This document shows, in pieces, positions 63,388 to 64,000 of a stretch of DNA of 64,000 nucleotides (position 1 is the stretch's first letter; every line of letters begins with the position of its first letter). A program made the position numbers and the translations under genes. The notes beneath the pieces were generated by a model. That model made no database searches and had not been told where the DNA came from. It saw only the letters and a program-made list of their open reading frames with translations. The stretch comes from Syngnathus acus (lineage: Eukaryota; Chordata; Actinopteri; Syngnathiformes; Syngnathidae), in the NCBI RefSeq assembly GCF_901709675.1, contig NC_051096.1, forward strand, positions 6,227,001-6,291,000. The letters are read 5' to 3'.

Positions 63388-63694
63388 ATGATGACCATGA
63401 CTACGATGGCTGACGGTCTGGAGGCGCAGGACTCGTCCAAGTCTGCTTTCATGGAGTTTGGCCAGCAGTCCCACTCGCAGCAGAGCTCGCCGTCCATGGC
63501 TGGCGCCCACTACCCGCTCCACTGTCTCCACTCGGGAACGCACCACCACCAGCACGACAACACCGCCGCCTACCCGGCCGGCAACACCTACAACAGGTCC
63601 CTAGCGTACCCTTACGTGAGCCATCCGCACCACAGCCCCTACCTGTCTACCTACCACAACAACACGGGGGGGCAGACGCGATTAGACGGCGCAG
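63388..63694 (+). CDS. dlx6a: Homeobox protein Dlx6a, exon 1 (3'-partial)
   Basis: The sequence encodes MMTMTTMADGLEAQDSSKSA then FMEFGQQSHSQQSSPSMAGA, continuing with HYPLHCLHSGTHHHQHDN and a segment ending YLSTYHNNTGGQTRLDGAG. This is the DLX6 N-terminus. It has 102 full codons plus one base, then the donor GCAG|GTAAGA. A TGA stop in frame at 63361-63363 supports ATG 63388 as the start; a second ATG follows at once. The homeodomain and C-terminus are encoded beyond the window. The mammalian polyglutamine/polyproline expansions of this exon are absent, and only a short His-rich patch remains. Dlx6 is a nuclear transcription factor for branchial arch, fin/limb, ear and forebrain interneuron development. 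dlx5a is expected just downstream, convergent. Confidence 0.97.
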
Positions 63695-64000
63695 GTAAGA
63701 CCAAAACCGCCTCTGTCATTTTTTTTTTTTTTTTTTTTTCCCTCCGAGCTCCACGCGTGCGTAAAAGCAGCCAAATAATTCAATTACGTTCTCAAGCCAT
63801 CCTTTTATGTCGGACGTTTATGTCCTCCTCGCCCCCCCTCCAAAAGGAAACAACAACAGGGTGTGATCATCCGCACCGTGCAATCCCCGCAACCACGCGA
63901 ATAGAAATCAAGCAGCCTTGAATGTTGTAATTAGCATTTAATTGACACGTCATTACAGGCGATATCTGAAAAATGACAGCTCCCGAAAAAAAGGAGGGAG
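63695..64000. other. Start of dlx6a intron 1
   Basis: It begins GTAAGACC and includes a roughly 21-nt T run (about 63719-63739). The second exon with the homeobox start is not reached. Confidence 0.85.

Overview
The window is nuclear DNA of a ray-finned fish, probably a percomorph teleost. It has spliced vertebrate genes with GT-AG introns, several introns of only 65-85 nt, abundant dinucleotide microsatellites and degraded fish-type dispersed repeats. Three genes can be recognised by reading the translations. They are the 3' half of dync1i1 (+ strand, 11 exons, 5776-16310), the complete sem1/DSS1 gene (- strand, 3 exons, 46638-45479) and the first coding exon of dlx6a (+ strand, 63388-63694). 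This is the order and orientation of the vertebrate DYNC1I1-SEM1-DLX6(-DLX5) locus, the split-hand/foot malformation type 1 region of human 7q21.

Layout. Positions 1-5775 are the intron upstream of the first dync1i1 exon in the window. From 5776 to 16310 the 11 exons encode the acidic linker and the entire WD40 beta-propeller of the dynein intermediate chain, with a 3'UTR ending near 16785. From about 16.8 to 45.35 kb I find no gene. This stretch holds scattered simple repeats, transposon scraps, and GC-richer or homeodomain-site-rich blocks that look like regulatory elements. Sem1 occupies 45.36-46.64 kb. A second gene-free stretch (46.8-63.0 kb) leads to the dlx6a promoter, 5'UTR and exon 1. 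The dlx6a homeobox lies beyond the window.

How it fits together. Dync1i1 (motor cargo adaptor) and sem1 (26S proteasome lid and BRCA2 partner) are housekeeping or neuronal genes with no biochemical link to Dlx6. In mammals their neighbourhood, including DYNC1I1 coding exons 15 and 17, carries limb, ear and brain enhancers of DLX5/6, and this explains the conserved linkage. The equivalent exons are present here about 47-50 kb from dlx6a. I therefore read the gene-free DNA as a compacted Dlx5/6 regulatory landscape. This is an inference from family knowledge; no conservation analysis could be run.

I found no wholly new coding system. The most notable unexplained sequence features are a 20-bp perfect palindrome at 19514-19533, a block at about 51.8-52.07 kb with two long palindromes, paired or palindromic TAAT sites in several blocks, and a diverged tandem repeat at 43347-43575.
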